Shown piece by piece: positions 25,379-33,830 of a stretch of 64,000 nucleotides of DNA (within the stretch, counting starts at the first letter, position 1; each line of letters opens with the position of its first letter). Made by a program: the position numbers and the translations under genes. Origin of the DNA: Pseudolysobacter sp964466115 (GTDB taxonomy: Bacteria; Pseudomonadota; Gammaproteobacteria; Xanthomonadales; Rhodanobacteraceae); contig CAYXMH010000009.1 in the NCBI GenBank assembly GCA_964466115.1, positions 1 through 64,000 on the forward strand, in the 5' to 3' direction. Below the pieces are notes generated by a model. The model was not told the DNA's origin. It saw nothing but the letters and a program-made list of their open reading frames with translations, and made no database searches.

Positions 25379-26974
25379 ATGGCATCCGGTGCACAGCGCA
25401 AACGGATTGTGGCATTGGCCGTTGTGCTGGCATTGCCATTGACGGTTTATGGGCTGCTGGCATTGGCGCAAGCGCAATTGGACGCGCACTTGCGCCACGC
25501 TGCGGCGCAGGCGCTGGCGCTGGAAGCAAACGGTGATACCCCTTATCACTGGGTATTTAATGAAGCCGCGGATTTAATCGCAGGCCGGGTATTCGGTTCC
25601 GATGCCATCGGTTTTAACAACGGCACGCTCGAGATAAAAGCACCAGCGAATCCTTTTGAACTGGGCTTGCCATTAACGCGGCCGATCGATTTGCGCCGTT
25701 ATAACCGTTTACGCATCGAGTTTGACATTGAATCGCCCGGCACGTTGACACTGGTTACCCGCGAGACACTCGACGCGCAAGAGAGAATCTCGCAACCGAT
25801 AGCGTTGCGGCCCGGTATAAAGCTTCCGGAGTTAGTGCTTGATCGTCTTAGTTGGAGTAGTACTGCAAATCACCAAGACAATCCATCGATTGCGATGTTG
25901 CGCCTTCGCTGGCAATTGACCGCCGGTGCCCTATTACGGCTCCATATGGCGCAACTGTCGCGTGTAGAAAATGCAGATCGACTCGATCTAGATCAACCAT
26001 TGCAAGTGATCGATCCTAAATCGGCGGCGGCAGCAAATAGCTTAGCCGTCTATTCCTTACCCGTAAGTTCAAATATTGAGCAATCATCCATAGAGCAATT
26101 GAATCTAACCATCGCCCCTACCGCACTGCCGTTGATGCTGTTGCCTAAACGCGGTCGGGTGGAAGAGCAGCTGGCACTGCGCCAAGCCATCTATACGGCT
26201 TTCCCGGCAGCCATCATCATCCCGGATGACCAGTTAACCATCACTGTTTCCGAGGCGCGTGCAACACCAATACCGGCCCAGCAAGACCATGGCACGGTAC
26301 TTTGGTGGGGCGTAACCCTGTATGTCTTAGTCCTTATCGGCGTGCGCCTGCGTCCACCGCGCCATTGGCGTCTACGGGCCCTCCTTGAAGCGGGGTTGGC
26401 GCTGGTAGGTTTCTTATGGTTCATCGTCGATGGGCGCTTCGGATCGCACGTCAAAACTCCTGAATGGATATTGCTTGCAGCGTCGTTGGTGTTTGCCTTA
26501 AGCCTGCGGCGGCCCGCAGATGCGCCTGAGTTGCGCTTATTCGGAACATTCAACAGTTGGCGCGCACCGCTCTTGGTGATCGGCGCTGCGATTGGGTTAG
26601 CGATGGCTTGGCATCGACCGCTTGGCGAAATCGATGCCCTCCCACCAAGTCATTTTATACGCTATCTGATCTGGGCATTGGCGCAACAATATCTAATCTG
26701 CGTCATTGTTGCGGAACGCCTACAAGCGGCGTTCCGCCATACATGGATAAGCACGTATGTGTGCGCAGTTGCATTTGCGCTATTGCATACCCCGAATGCC
26801 AGCTTGATGCTGCTGACCTTTGTCGGTGAGCTAATCTGGTGTGCGATTTATTTACGCGAACGCACCCTGCTGCCAATTGCGACTTCCCATGCGGTGTGTG
26901 CAACGTTACTAATCGCAACGCTGCCCGCAACGGTCTTACGTTCGGCGGAGGTCAGCGCGCGTTTTTTCTTTTAA
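25379..26974 (+). CDS. CPBP-type membrane protein with altered active site
   Basis: A 531-residue protein with one N-terminal membrane helix, a large periplasmic or extracytoplasmic region (about 35-300) and a C-terminal bundle of six or more helices. The C-terminal part resembles CPBP (CAAX protease/bacteriocin-immunity) proteins: motif 2 FALLH (His470) and motif 3 with His504 are present. However, the motif 1 glutamate pair EExxxR appears as QQYLIC (Gln436-Gln437), so peptidase activity is doubtful. The N-terminal domain has a carbohydrate-binding-like beta pattern (LRIEFDIESPGTLTLVTRE) and is unidentified. It starts 15 bases after phhB, so the two may be co-transcribed, and it ends at a REP-like palindrome. 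Confidence 0.72.
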   Translation: MASGAQRKRIVALAVVLALPLTVYGLLALAQAQLDAHLRHAAAQALALEANGDTPYHWVFNEAADLIAGRVFGSDAIGFNNGTLEIKAPANPFELGLPLTRPIDLRRYNRLRIEFDIESPGTLTLVTRETLDAQERISQPIALRPGIKLPELVLDRLSWSSTANHQDNPSIAMLRLRWQLTAGALLRLHMAQLSRVENADRLDLDQPLQVIDPKSAAAANSLAVYSLPVSSNIEQSSIEQLNLTIAPTALPLMLLPKRGRVEEQLALRQAIYTAFPAAIIIPDDQLTITVSEARATPIPAQQDHGTVLWWGVTLYVLVLIGVRLRPPRHWRLRALLEAGLALVGFLWFIVDGRFGSHVKTPEWILLAASLVFALSLRRPADAPELRLFGTFNSWRAPLLVIGAAIGLAMAWHRPLGEIDALPPSHFIRYLIWALAQQYLICVIVAERLQAAFRHTWISTYVCAVAFALLHTPNASLMLLTFVGELIWCAIYLRERTLLPIATSHAVCATLLIATLPATVLRSAEVSARFFF

Positions 26975-26992
26975 AATCCACTCACCCTGATT

Positions 26993-27045
26993 CCGTTCAC
27001 CCTGAGCCTTTCGAAGGGTGCTTCGACAAGCTCAGCACGAACGGG
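26993..27045. repeat. REP-like palindrome (family A)
   Basis: A 53-bp imperfect palindrome, starting CCGTTCACCCTGAGC and ending GCTCAGCACGAACGGG, with a TTCGAAGGGTGCTTCGA centre. It lies between the convergent CPBP and rluC genes and is followed by TTTTC, so it may also end transcription. A longer relative sits at 36584-36690. Such dispersed extragenic palindromes are common in gammaproteobacteria. Confidence 0.75.
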
Positions 27046-27062
27046 TTTTCTATAAACTGAAC

Positions 27063-28031
27063 CTAAACCGCCAACGCATCCAACACCTTGCTAAGCTCCA
27101 TCGGCAACGGCGCACTAAACGAATATTCACGATCCTTTTCCGGCAGTCGAAATTCAAATCGCGCGGCATGTAAAAACAAGCGCTTCAGCTCAAATTCCCG
27201 CATTGCTCGATTGAACTCCCGATCCCCATACTTTTCATCGCCCGCCACCGGATGGCCGATGTGCTGGCAATGGACGCGAATCTGATGCGTGCGGCCAGTT
27301 TCAATCGTCACTTCCACCAAACTGGCCGAAGCATACGTTTCCAGCACGCGCAGATGAGACACCGACGGTTTGCCGTCGTCCGTTACTTGCACCATGCGTT
27401 CCCCGCCCTGTAAAACGGATTTTCGCAACGGCGCATCCACCGACAAGGCCATCTGCGGCAAATGGCCTGCCAATAATGTCAAATATTGTTTGATCACACC
27501 GCCCGCGCGAATGACCGATTGCAAAGCCGTCAAGGCCGAGCGTTTGCGCGAAAAAACCAAGATACCGCTGGTGTCCCGGTCCAGGCGATGCACCAACTCC
27601 AATGTGTCTTTCGGCCGGGCCAGTCGCAGCAGTTCAATTGCCCCGAAACTGATCCCGCTGCCCCCGTGACTGGCAAGACCACACGGTTTATTCAGTACCA
27701 AGAAATCTCGGTCTTCATACACCAGATTCTGTTCAATGCGTTCAAGCTGACTGGCGGCAGGTACGCCATGCTGAACCTGTTCGGCAACGCGCACCGGCGG
27801 AATGCGAATTTCATCCCCTTCGGCCACCCTCGTATCCGGTTTGGCACGCTTGCCGTTGATGCGCACCTGGCCGGTGCGTACGATTCGATAGATCAGGCTT
27901 TTCGGCACCCCCTTAAGCTGGCTGGCCAGGAAATTGTCGATGCGTTGCCCGTCGCGTTCGCTGCCCACCTTGGCCATGCGTACGCCTGAACCTGTGCGAT
28001 TCTTTTGATTATTGTCCGAAGTTCCTGTCAC
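27063..28031 (-). CDS. rluC: 23S rRNA pseudouridine synthase RluC
   Basis: A 322-residue RluA/RluC-family enzyme that makes pseudouridines at the 955/2504/2580 sites of 23S rRNA in E. coli. An S4 RNA-binding domain (IDNFLASQLKGVPKSLIYRIVRTGQVRING) precedes the catalytic domain, with catalytic Asp in HRLDRDTSGILVF. Two starts are possible: GTG at 28031 has an AAAGGA upstream, while the ATG at 27977 lacks a good site; I keep the longer form. It is divergent from rne, an arrangement conserved with enterobacteria, and its promoter region overlaps that of rne. Confidence 0.95.
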   Translation of the reverse strand: MTGTSDNNQKNRTGSGVRMAKVGSERDGQRIDNFLASQLKGVPKSLIYRIVRTGQVRINGKRAKPDTRVAEGDEIRIPPVRVAEQVQHGVPAASQLERIEQNLVYEDRDFLVLNKPCGLASHGGSGISFGAIELLRLARPKDTLELVHRLDRDTSGILVFSRKRSALTALQSVIRAGGVIKQYLTLLAGHLPQMALSVDAPLRKSVLQGGERMVQVTDDGKPSVSHLRVLETYASASLVEVTIETGRTHQIRVHCQHIGHPVAGDEKYGDREFNRAMREFELKRLFLHAARFEFRLPEKDREYSFSAPLPMELSKVLDALAV

Positions 28032-28033
28032 GA

Positions 28034-28063
28034 TTGGAAAAATCCTTTAACAATTGGTATACT
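28034..28063 (+). promoter_or_regulatory. Candidate rne promoter
   Basis: TTGGAA (28034-28039) and TATACT (28058-28063) are separated by 18 bases. The predicted transcript begins near 28070, giving a leader of about 365 nt before the rne start codon, close in length to the 361-nt leader of E. coli rne. Judged by inspection only. Confidence 0.5.
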
Positions 28064-28069
28064 GATTAT

Positions 28070-28435
28070 GCTCTACGCGCCGCACGGCGTCCGTAAAGAC
28101 GGACCAGTGATACGCGACGCACTCATCTTTTAGGCCCCGCAGCGCCAGCCCCATTCCGGGAACGGAACGGCTTCAAGCGCTACCGGCCATCCTAACGGTT
28201 TGAGTCGGAGATTGCCCGCTGCCGGAATGGGAGCTGGAATCCCGGTTGAGCAACGCAACGTTATTGGCACCGGCGCTGAACACTGCGCCGGCTTGAAAAC
28301 AAGCGCTCCCGCAAGTGCGCATTAGCGCCTTGAAGGTTATGAGCCGCTGCCGAAACTGCGCACCCGCTTTAAGGTTGGTGTGCGCAGATCGAGTAGCGTT
28401 CCTTGCGGTGAGCGCGTAAGGAATGGAATAAAAAA
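28070..28435 (+). promoter_or_regulatory. Structured rne 5' untranslated leader
   Basis: There is no ORF with a good start in this 0.37-kb stretch, but many inverted repeats are present. They include GTCCGT/ACGGAC (28089-28104), a long-range stem pairing 28145-28159 with 28222-28237 (15 bp with one bulge), CCGGCGC/GCGCCGG (28271-28292), CTGCGCAC/GTGCGCAG (28355-28386) and TTCCTT/AAGGAA near the ribosome-binding site (28402-28424). In E. coli the rne leader is a sensor by which RNase E degrades its own mRNA; the same role is inferred here. Homology of the hairpins was not tested. Confidence 0.6.
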
Positions 28436-31318
28436 ATGAAAAGAATGCTGATCAACGCAACTCAGCGTGAAGAGTTGCGCGTGGCCATTGTCGATGGCCA
28501 AACGCTCTATGATCTCGATATCGAGACTCCTTCCAAAGAACAAAAAAAGGCCAACATTTATAAAGGCCGAATCACTCGTGTTGAGCCCAGTCTCGAAGCC
28601 TGTTTTATCGAATACGGCGCCGACCGGCATGGGTTCCTGCCGCTAAAGGAAATTTCGCGCCAATACTTCACCAGCGGTGTGGACCACAACCGCGCCGGGA
28701 TCCGTGAGCTGATCAAGGAAGGCCAAGAAATCGTCATTCAAGTGGACAAGGAGGAGCGCGGCACCAAGGGTGCTGCCTTAACCACGTTCATCTCGTTGGC
28801 CGGCCGCTACCTCGTGCTGATGCCGAACAACCCCGGTGCCGGCGGTGTATCGCGGCGCATTGAGGGTGATGACCGGGCCAATCTTAAGGATGCGATGGAT
28901 CAGCTGAAACTGCCCGATGAAATGGGGCTGATCATCCGCACCGCCGGCGTCGGCCGTGAAGCGGAAGAATTGCAATGGGATTTGGACTATCTGTTGCAGC
29001 TTTGGAAAGCGATCGCGGACGCGGCGATGAGCCGCCCGGCTCCGTTCCTGATCTATCAAGAGTCCAAACTCATCATCCGTGCGCTGCGCGACTACCTGCG
29101 CAACGACATCGGCGAAATCCTGATTGATAAGGAAGAGCTTTACAACGATGCACGCGAATTCGTGCAGCAAGTCATGCCGCAGAATTTGCGTAAGTTGAAA
29201 CTGTATAAAGACACCGTCCCATTGTTCTCGCGCTATCAGATCGAAACGCAAATCGAGAACGCGTTTGAGCGCACCGTTAGGCTGCCTTCCGGCGGCGCGA
29301 TCGTGATCGACCATACGGAAGCATTAACTGCTGTCGATATCAACTCCGCCAAATCAACCAAAGGCGGCGATATCGAAGAAACCGCGTTCAACACCAATTG
29401 CGAAGCGGCAACCGAAGTTGCACGGCAATTGCGTTTGCGCGATGCCGGCGGATTGATCGTGATCGATTTTATCGATATGGAAAACCCGCGCCACCAGCGC
29501 GACGTGGAAGATCGATTGCGCGATGCGCTGAAATTCGATCGCGCCCGCGTCCAAGTTGGGAAAATTTCCCGCTTTGGATTGTTGGAGATGTCACGCCAGC
29601 GCTTGCGCCCATCGCTGGGCGAAGCCAGCCAAATTGTTTGCCCGCGCTGCGATGGCCACGGCCATATTCGCAGTGTGGAATCGATGTCACTATCCGCATT
29701 GCGTCTGGTGGAAGAGCAGGCGCTTAAAGAGAACACCGGACAAGTATTGGTGCAGGTTCCAACCGTCGTTGCCAATTTCCTGCTGAACGAAAAACGCAAA
29801 AGCGTGGTGGAGATCGAAGCGCGCCACAATGTTCCGGTGGTGATTGTCGCCGATGAAAAACTCGAGACCCCGCATTTTGAGATTTCCCGCATTCGCGCAG
29901 CCGACGTCGCCGACGAAACCAAACCGAGCTACGAACGGGTAACCGCGCGAGTGGTGGAAACCCCTAACTTGATCGCCACGGCCGCTATTGAGCCCGAACG
30001 CCCCGCCGTTTCGCGCGTTGTTCCTGCTGGTCCGGCCCCAGTCCGCGAACCGAGTGCCGTCAGCCCCGCTGCGGCCGACGCGAAACCTGGTACAGGTTTT
30101 TTTGCCAGCGTAATGCGCTGGTTTCGCAAATCAGCGCCGGTTGCCGCCACGGCAACCCCACCCGTAAAGAGCCGAGATACAAATCGCGCTGCGCAATCGC
30201 CGAAGGAGCGCGAACACAGACGCAACCAGCGCGGTGAGCGCAATGCCGGACAGCGTCAGCGCCCGGATCAACAGCAGCGCCGCGAGAATACTCGTAGCAA
30301 TCAACCCGCACGCGCAGCAAACGACGCGCAACGGCCACAACAGCGCAAACCGGCAGCAGAAAAGCCGACGCCGACGCCAGCGCCTGCTGAAAAAATTGCA
30401 CCCGTGCCAACTGCCACAGCACCGGTGGTGGCATCGAGCCGTGCTCATGACGCGCAGGAATCCATGCTTGCTGCACCAACGCCGATGGTAAATCCAAGCT
30501 CTTCCGCCACCGGCGAGAGTTCAGGAGCCGCAGCGGAAGGCACCCGTGCACGGCGGCGTGGCCGCCGCGGTGGCCGTCGCCGGCGTAAGGAACCAGGCAG
30601 CACCGCGCAAACCACGGCTAACGCGCAGGAATCCATGTCCGGTTTCGATAACGACGAAATAGCAGGAAACACCGTGGCAGCAAAACCAATTGAAACGACT
30701 CGTACGGCGTTCAGTCCTGAACCCCAGTCACCCGCGACTGTGGTAAATGAACCTTTGGCTGCTGTTGCGCGCGCACCGATCGCTCGCACGCAGCCTTGGA
30801 TTGCGCCACAGGAAAGCGCTCCGCCATCCGGCCTCGCCGCAGAAGCGCAGGGTAACCGAGACTTGAGTGGGCAACACACGCCCCCCACCCGGATTCCCGT
30901 CGAAAATGTTACTCAACGCCCTGAGAGCGCACCGCCACCCACGGCACCCGTAACACCAAAAATGCACGAACCGCAGCACGCGTTTGCGACTCAATCCGGC
31001 GAACTGCCATTGCCAATGCCGAGGGTAGAGCCCGTTTTCGCGCCTAAGCCCCCAGAACCCGCCATTCGCGAGCAATCAACGGTTGTCACGACAGCGCATA
31101 CCAGTGCACCAAGCCCCATTGCTACACTGCCGTCGCCTATCAAAAGCGCAGAAAATTTATCGACCCCGAACGCAAAACCCGCCGAGCCCACACCCGCGCT
31201 GCCGGTTGCTTCTAATGGGGGAGGCTTCGCGGTAAAGGAAAATGCCAATTATCCAGCTACGCCATCGGCATCGCCCAGCGCAGCGCAAGCCTCTAACAAG
31301 GGTGATAACGAAACCTAA
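28436..31318 (+). CDS. rne: Ribonuclease E
   Basis: The main endoribonuclease for mRNA decay and rRNA/tRNA processing, 960 residues. The catalytic half covers about residues 1-510: an S1 domain within the RNase H-like fold, catalytic Asp301 (AVDINSAKSTKG) and Asp344 (VIDFIDMEN), and the zinc-link cysteines Cys402/Cys405 (CPRCDGHG), all matching E. coli positions with an offset of two. The C-terminal half is unstructured: rich in Pro, Ala, Gln and Arg, with arginine-rich RNA-binding stretches (RRGRRGGRRRRKE around residue 702). It is likely membrane-associated and the scaffold of a degradosome. The long leader upstream suggests autoregulation. Confidence 0.97.
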   Translation: MKRMLINATQREELRVAIVDGQTLYDLDIETPSKEQKKANIYKGRITRVEPSLEACFIEYGADRHGFLPLKEISRQYFTSGVDHNRAGIRELIKEGQEIVIQVDKEERGTKGAALTTFISLAGRYLVLMPNNPGAGGVSRRIEGDDRANLKDAMDQLKLPDEMGLIIRTAGVGREAEELQWDLDYLLQLWKAIADAAMSRPAPFLIYQESKLIIRALRDYLRNDIGEILIDKEELYNDAREFVQQVMPQNLRKLKLYKDTVPLFSRYQIETQIENAFERTVRLPSGGAIVIDHTEALTAVDINSAKSTKGGDIEETAFNTNCEAATEVARQLRLRDAGGLIVIDFIDMENPRHQRDVEDRLRDALKFDRARVQVGKISRFGLLEMSRQRLRPSLGEASQIVCPRCDGHGHIRSVESMSLSALRLVEEQALKENTGQVLVQVPTVVANFLLNEKRKSVVEIEARHNVPVVIVADEKLETPHFEISRIRAADVADETKPSYERVTARVVETPNLIATAAIEPERPAVSRVVPAGPAPVREPSAVSPAAADAKPGTGFFASVMRWFRKSAPVAATATPPVKSRDTNRAAQSPKEREHRRNQRGERNAGQRQRPDQQQRRENTRSNQPARAANDAQRPQQRKPAAEKPTPTPAPAEKIAPVPTATAPVVASSRAHDAQESMLAAPTPMVNPSSSATGESSGAAAEGTRARRRGRRGGRRRRKEPGSTAQTTANAQESMSGFDNDEIAGNTVAAKPIETTRTAFSPEPQSPATVVNEPLAAVARAPIARTQPWIAPQESAPPSGLAAEAQGNRDLSGQHTPPTRIPVENVTQRPESAPPPTAPVTPKMHEPQHAFATQSGELPLPMPRVEPVFAPKPPEPAIREQSTVVTTAHTSAPSPIATLPSPIKSAENLSTPNAKPAEPTPALPVASNGGGFAVKENANYPATPSASPSAAQASNKGDNET

Positions 31319-31330
31319 TTCGATCCAAAA

Positions 31331-31357
31331 GGTTGGGGTAGCATAAGCGCCCCAACC
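31331..31357 (-). terminator. Rho-independent terminator between rne and the response regulator
   Basis: GGTTGGGG (31331-31338) and CCCCAACC (31350-31357) form a perfect 8-bp stem. Read on the minus strand it is followed by TTTT, so it is a good intrinsic terminator for the response regulator gene and probably also slows rne transcription from the other side. Confidence 0.75.
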
Positions 31358-31373
31358 GCTGCCCACGTATGGG

Positions 31374-32030
31374 TCATGGCTTTGCTTTTTGGCGCGGACT
31401 ACTCACCCCATGGATACCGGCCAAATGTGCCAACGTCACCGGGTTATTTACATTTAATTTTTGATACAAACGGTATTTATACGTAGCAATCGTTTTTGGG
31501 CTTAGACGCAACAGCTGCGCGATGTAAGGCAAGTCGCGTCCGTTGGCAAGCATCATCGCCACTTCCAATTCGCGGGCGGAAAGTGCGTCAAACGGAGATG
31601 CTCCGTCCCGATTGGACAACTGCTCAAGCGCCAACCGTTGCGCAACTTCGGCTGCGATATAGCGCTGCCCGCGGGCTACTTCGCGGATGGCGCGCAATAA
31701 CTCATCGCTAGGACACGCTTTGGTCAAGTAGCCGCTGGCGCCCGCCTCCAGTAGCCGCCGTGGGAACGGGGCATCTTCGGCCACGGTGACAATGACGACC
31801 CGTGTCGCCAATTTGTATTTACGCACCCGTTCGGTAACTTCAATTCCGCTAACGCTTGGCATATGAACGTCGACCAAAGCAATGTCCGGTTCAAGCTTAC
31901 GAATCAAAGCGAACCCGCTCTCGCCGTCTTCGGCTTCACCTATGACCTGAATGTCTTTGTGTTTGCGCAAGATCTCGCGGAATCCCGTGCGCACCAACGC
32001 GTGGTCATCGATCAATACAATACGAATCAT
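31374..32030 (-). CDS. NarL/LuxR-family response regulator (GacA/UvrY-like)
   Basis: A 218-residue two-component response regulator. The receiver domain has the acidic pocket Asp8-Asp9 (LIDDH), phospho-acceptor Asp54 (ALVDVHMP) and Lys104 (YLTKACPSDEL). The C-terminal LuxR-type helix-turn-helix is LSARELEVAMMLANGRDLPYIAQLLRLSPKTIATYKYRLYQKLNVNNPVTLAHLA. The overall sequence is closest to GacA/UvrY, which controls small RNAs acting on CsrA. No histidine kinase or uvrC lies beside it, so the assignment to the Gac system is by sequence only. A terminator follows the stop codon. Confidence 0.88.
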   Translation of the reverse strand: MIRIVLIDDHALVRTGFREILRKHKDIQVIGEAEDGESGFALIRKLEPDIALVDVHMPSVSGIEVTERVRKYKLATRVVIVTVAEDAPFPRRLLEAGASGYLTKACPSDELLRAIREVARGQRYIAAEVAQRLALEQLSNRDGASPFDALSARELEVAMMLANGRDLPYIAQLLRLSPKTIATYKYRLYQKLNVNNPVTLAHLAGIHGVSSPRQKAKP

Positions 32031-32243
32031 CAGGCGTCCCCTTTCAGCCGGTTACAAGGTACCGCGAGGCTACTTTTGCGGCAAGCCAGCGATTGAGCGT
32101 TTCGCAATGAAGTGGCACAGCTGGGCTTCAACCCGCTATTCGTATGGCTGCAACCCGAAATGCCGCTTATTCATATAAACCCGAATAACTCGCTCGAATA
32201 AATCGCCCTGCCGCGACACACTAAATGGCCAACGCAAGTTACA

Positions 32244-33260
32244 ATGCCGGTTATGCTTAAAATTGACACGCACGCCCACATCTTGCCGCGCGATTGGCCC
32301 AACTTGGCGGAAAAGTACGGCGACGACCGCTTTCCCGTCATCCATCACGCCGACGGCAGCCATCGCATTTACAAAGACGGCAAATTTTTTCGCGAGATTT
32401 GGCCCAACACGTGGGACCCACAATTGCGCCGCGACGAGTACGCCGCGCATGGCGTCGATGTACAAGTGATCTCGACCGTGCCGGTCATGTTTTCGTATTG
32501 GGCGCACCCGCATCAAGCGCTGGAATTGCACCAGCATTTGAATGATCACACCGCTTCCTTGTGCCGTACGTACCCAAAAAATTACGCGGGAATCGGCACG
32601 GTGCCGCTGCAGTCGCCTACCCTTGCTATTCGTGAGTTGGAGCGTTGCATGGACCAACTTGGGCTACAAGGCGTGCAGATCGGTTCACATGTGCACGATT
32701 GGAATTTAGACGCTGAGGAGCTTTTTCCGTTTTTCCAGGCCGCATCGGATCTTGGCGCCGCAGTTTTGGTACATCCCTGGGATATGATGGGTCGTGAATC
32801 GATGCCGAAGTATTGGCTGCCGTGGTTGGTCGGCATGCCGGCGGAACAATCGCGCGCGGCCTGCTGTTTGATCTTTGGCGGCGTGCTGGAGAGGCTGCCC
32901 GATCTTCGCGTTTGCCTGGCACACGGCGGTGGTTCGTTCCCCTATACCATTGGTCGGATCGAACACGGGTTTCGCATGCGCCCCGATTTGGTCGCAACCG
33001 ACAATGCGCGCAACCCGCGCGATTATTTCAAGCGCCTGTATTTCGACTCGTGCGTGCACGATCCAAGCGCACTGCGTTATTTGATCGACGTGGCAAGCCC
33101 ACAGCAGGTGATGCTCGGCACCGATTATCCGTTTCCCTTAGGCGAACAACAGCCGGGCTCTGGCATCGCCGCTCTGAAATTATCAGAACCCGAGCAGGAA
33201 TGGCTCTATCATGGCACCGCACTGCACTGGCTCGGGCTACCTGCCGCACGTTTTCTCTGA
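32244..33260 (+). CDS. 2-amino-3-carboxymuconate-6-semialdehyde decarboxylase (ACMSD)
   Basis: Metal-dependent amidohydrolase-fold decarboxylase of 338 residues. It converts 2-amino-3-carboxymuconate semialdehyde to 2-aminomuconate semialdehyde, steering tryptophan catabolism away from quinolinate and NAD. The zinc ligands are visible: His10 and His12 (DTHAH), His177 (LVHPWD), His227 (LAHGGG) and Asp294 (GTDYPFPLG). It starts the operon with a small exported protein, kynureninase and kynurenine monooxygenase, which makes its substrate class very likely. The start is ATG 32244 or 32253; neither has a strong Shine-Dalgarno. Confidence 0.94.
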   Translation: MPVMLKIDTHAHILPRDWPNLAEKYGDDRFPVIHHADGSHRIYKDGKFFREIWPNTWDPQLRRDEYAAHGVDVQVISTVPVMFSYWAHPHQALELHQHLNDHTASLCRTYPKNYAGIGTVPLQSPTLAIRELERCMDQLGLQGVQIGSHVHDWNLDAEELFPFFQAASDLGAAVLVHPWDMMGRESMPKYWLPWLVGMPAEQSRAACCLIFGGVLERLPDLRVCLAHGGGSFPYTIGRIEHGFRMRPDLVATDNARNPRDYFKRLYFDSCVHDPSALRYLIDVASPQQVMLGTDYPFPLGEQQPGSGIAALKLSEPEQEWLYHGTALHWLGLPAARFL

Positions 33261-33287
33261 GGTTCAAACTTTTAAGGAGTAGAAGCA

Positions 33288-33818
33288 ATGATTAAATCGT
33301 ATCGTTTTGTTGCATATTCCGTTGCAGTCGCTGTTTCTTTTGCAGCGTATGCGCAAAACGTCACCGATTATTCGCTCAATGAGGGGAAAATCCATTTCCA
33401 AGCGCCGACGGAATGGCCAATGATTTTGCAAAAAACCGAAGGCAACCCGCAGTTCACCGCGTTTCAAGTGAAAGACCCGGCCGACGCCAATACCGGCGAG
33501 GCGTCGCGCGTTACCGTAACCACCAAGCTGCTCGGCGATGCGCAACACTTTCAGGCGTTCGTCGATGCCGGCATCGATAAAGCCAAACAAACCACCGGCT
33601 ACACTCCCGACACCGAAAACAAAGACAGCGGCAGTTTGCGTTACACCGGCCTTAACGGCAAAACCCCTTATCAATATCGTGAAACTTTTTTCCTAAACGG
33701 CACCATCGGCATTCATGTGCGCTGTTTGCGCCCGCAATTGACCGCCACCACCAAAGCCTGGAGCGAAGCCTACGAGAAAGGCTGCGATCAAGTAATTGCC
33801 TCATTGCGGCCGCATTGA
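33288..33818 (+). CDS. Exported protein of unknown function in the kynurenine operon
   Basis: A 176-residue protein with a clear signal peptide (residues 1-22, ending AYA-QN) and a good ribosome-binding site (AAGGAG, 9 bases upstream). The mature part is a soluble beta-rich domain without lipobox or membrane helices, with two cysteines (in VRCLRPQL and KGCDQV) likely to pair in the periplasm. It is not recognised. It sits 27 bases after the ACMSD gene and 12 before kynU, so it is part of the operon, although the rest of the pathway is cytoplasmic. Its role there is unclear. Confidence 0.82.
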   Translation: MIKSYRFVAYSVAVAVSFAAYAQNVTDYSLNEGKIHFQAPTEWPMILQKTEGNPQFTAFQVKDPADANTGEASRVTVTTKLLGDAQHFQAFVDAGIDKAKQTTGYTPDTENKDSGSLRYTGLNGKTPYQYRETFFLNGTIGIHVRCLRPQLTATTKAWSEAYEKGCDQVIASLRPH

Positions 33819-33830
33819 TCGGTTTGTCAC

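Noticed and set aside
29236..29922. A 228-codon open frame antisense to rne
   Set aside because: It lies in the conserved catalytic part of RNase E and its translation has no recognisable features.
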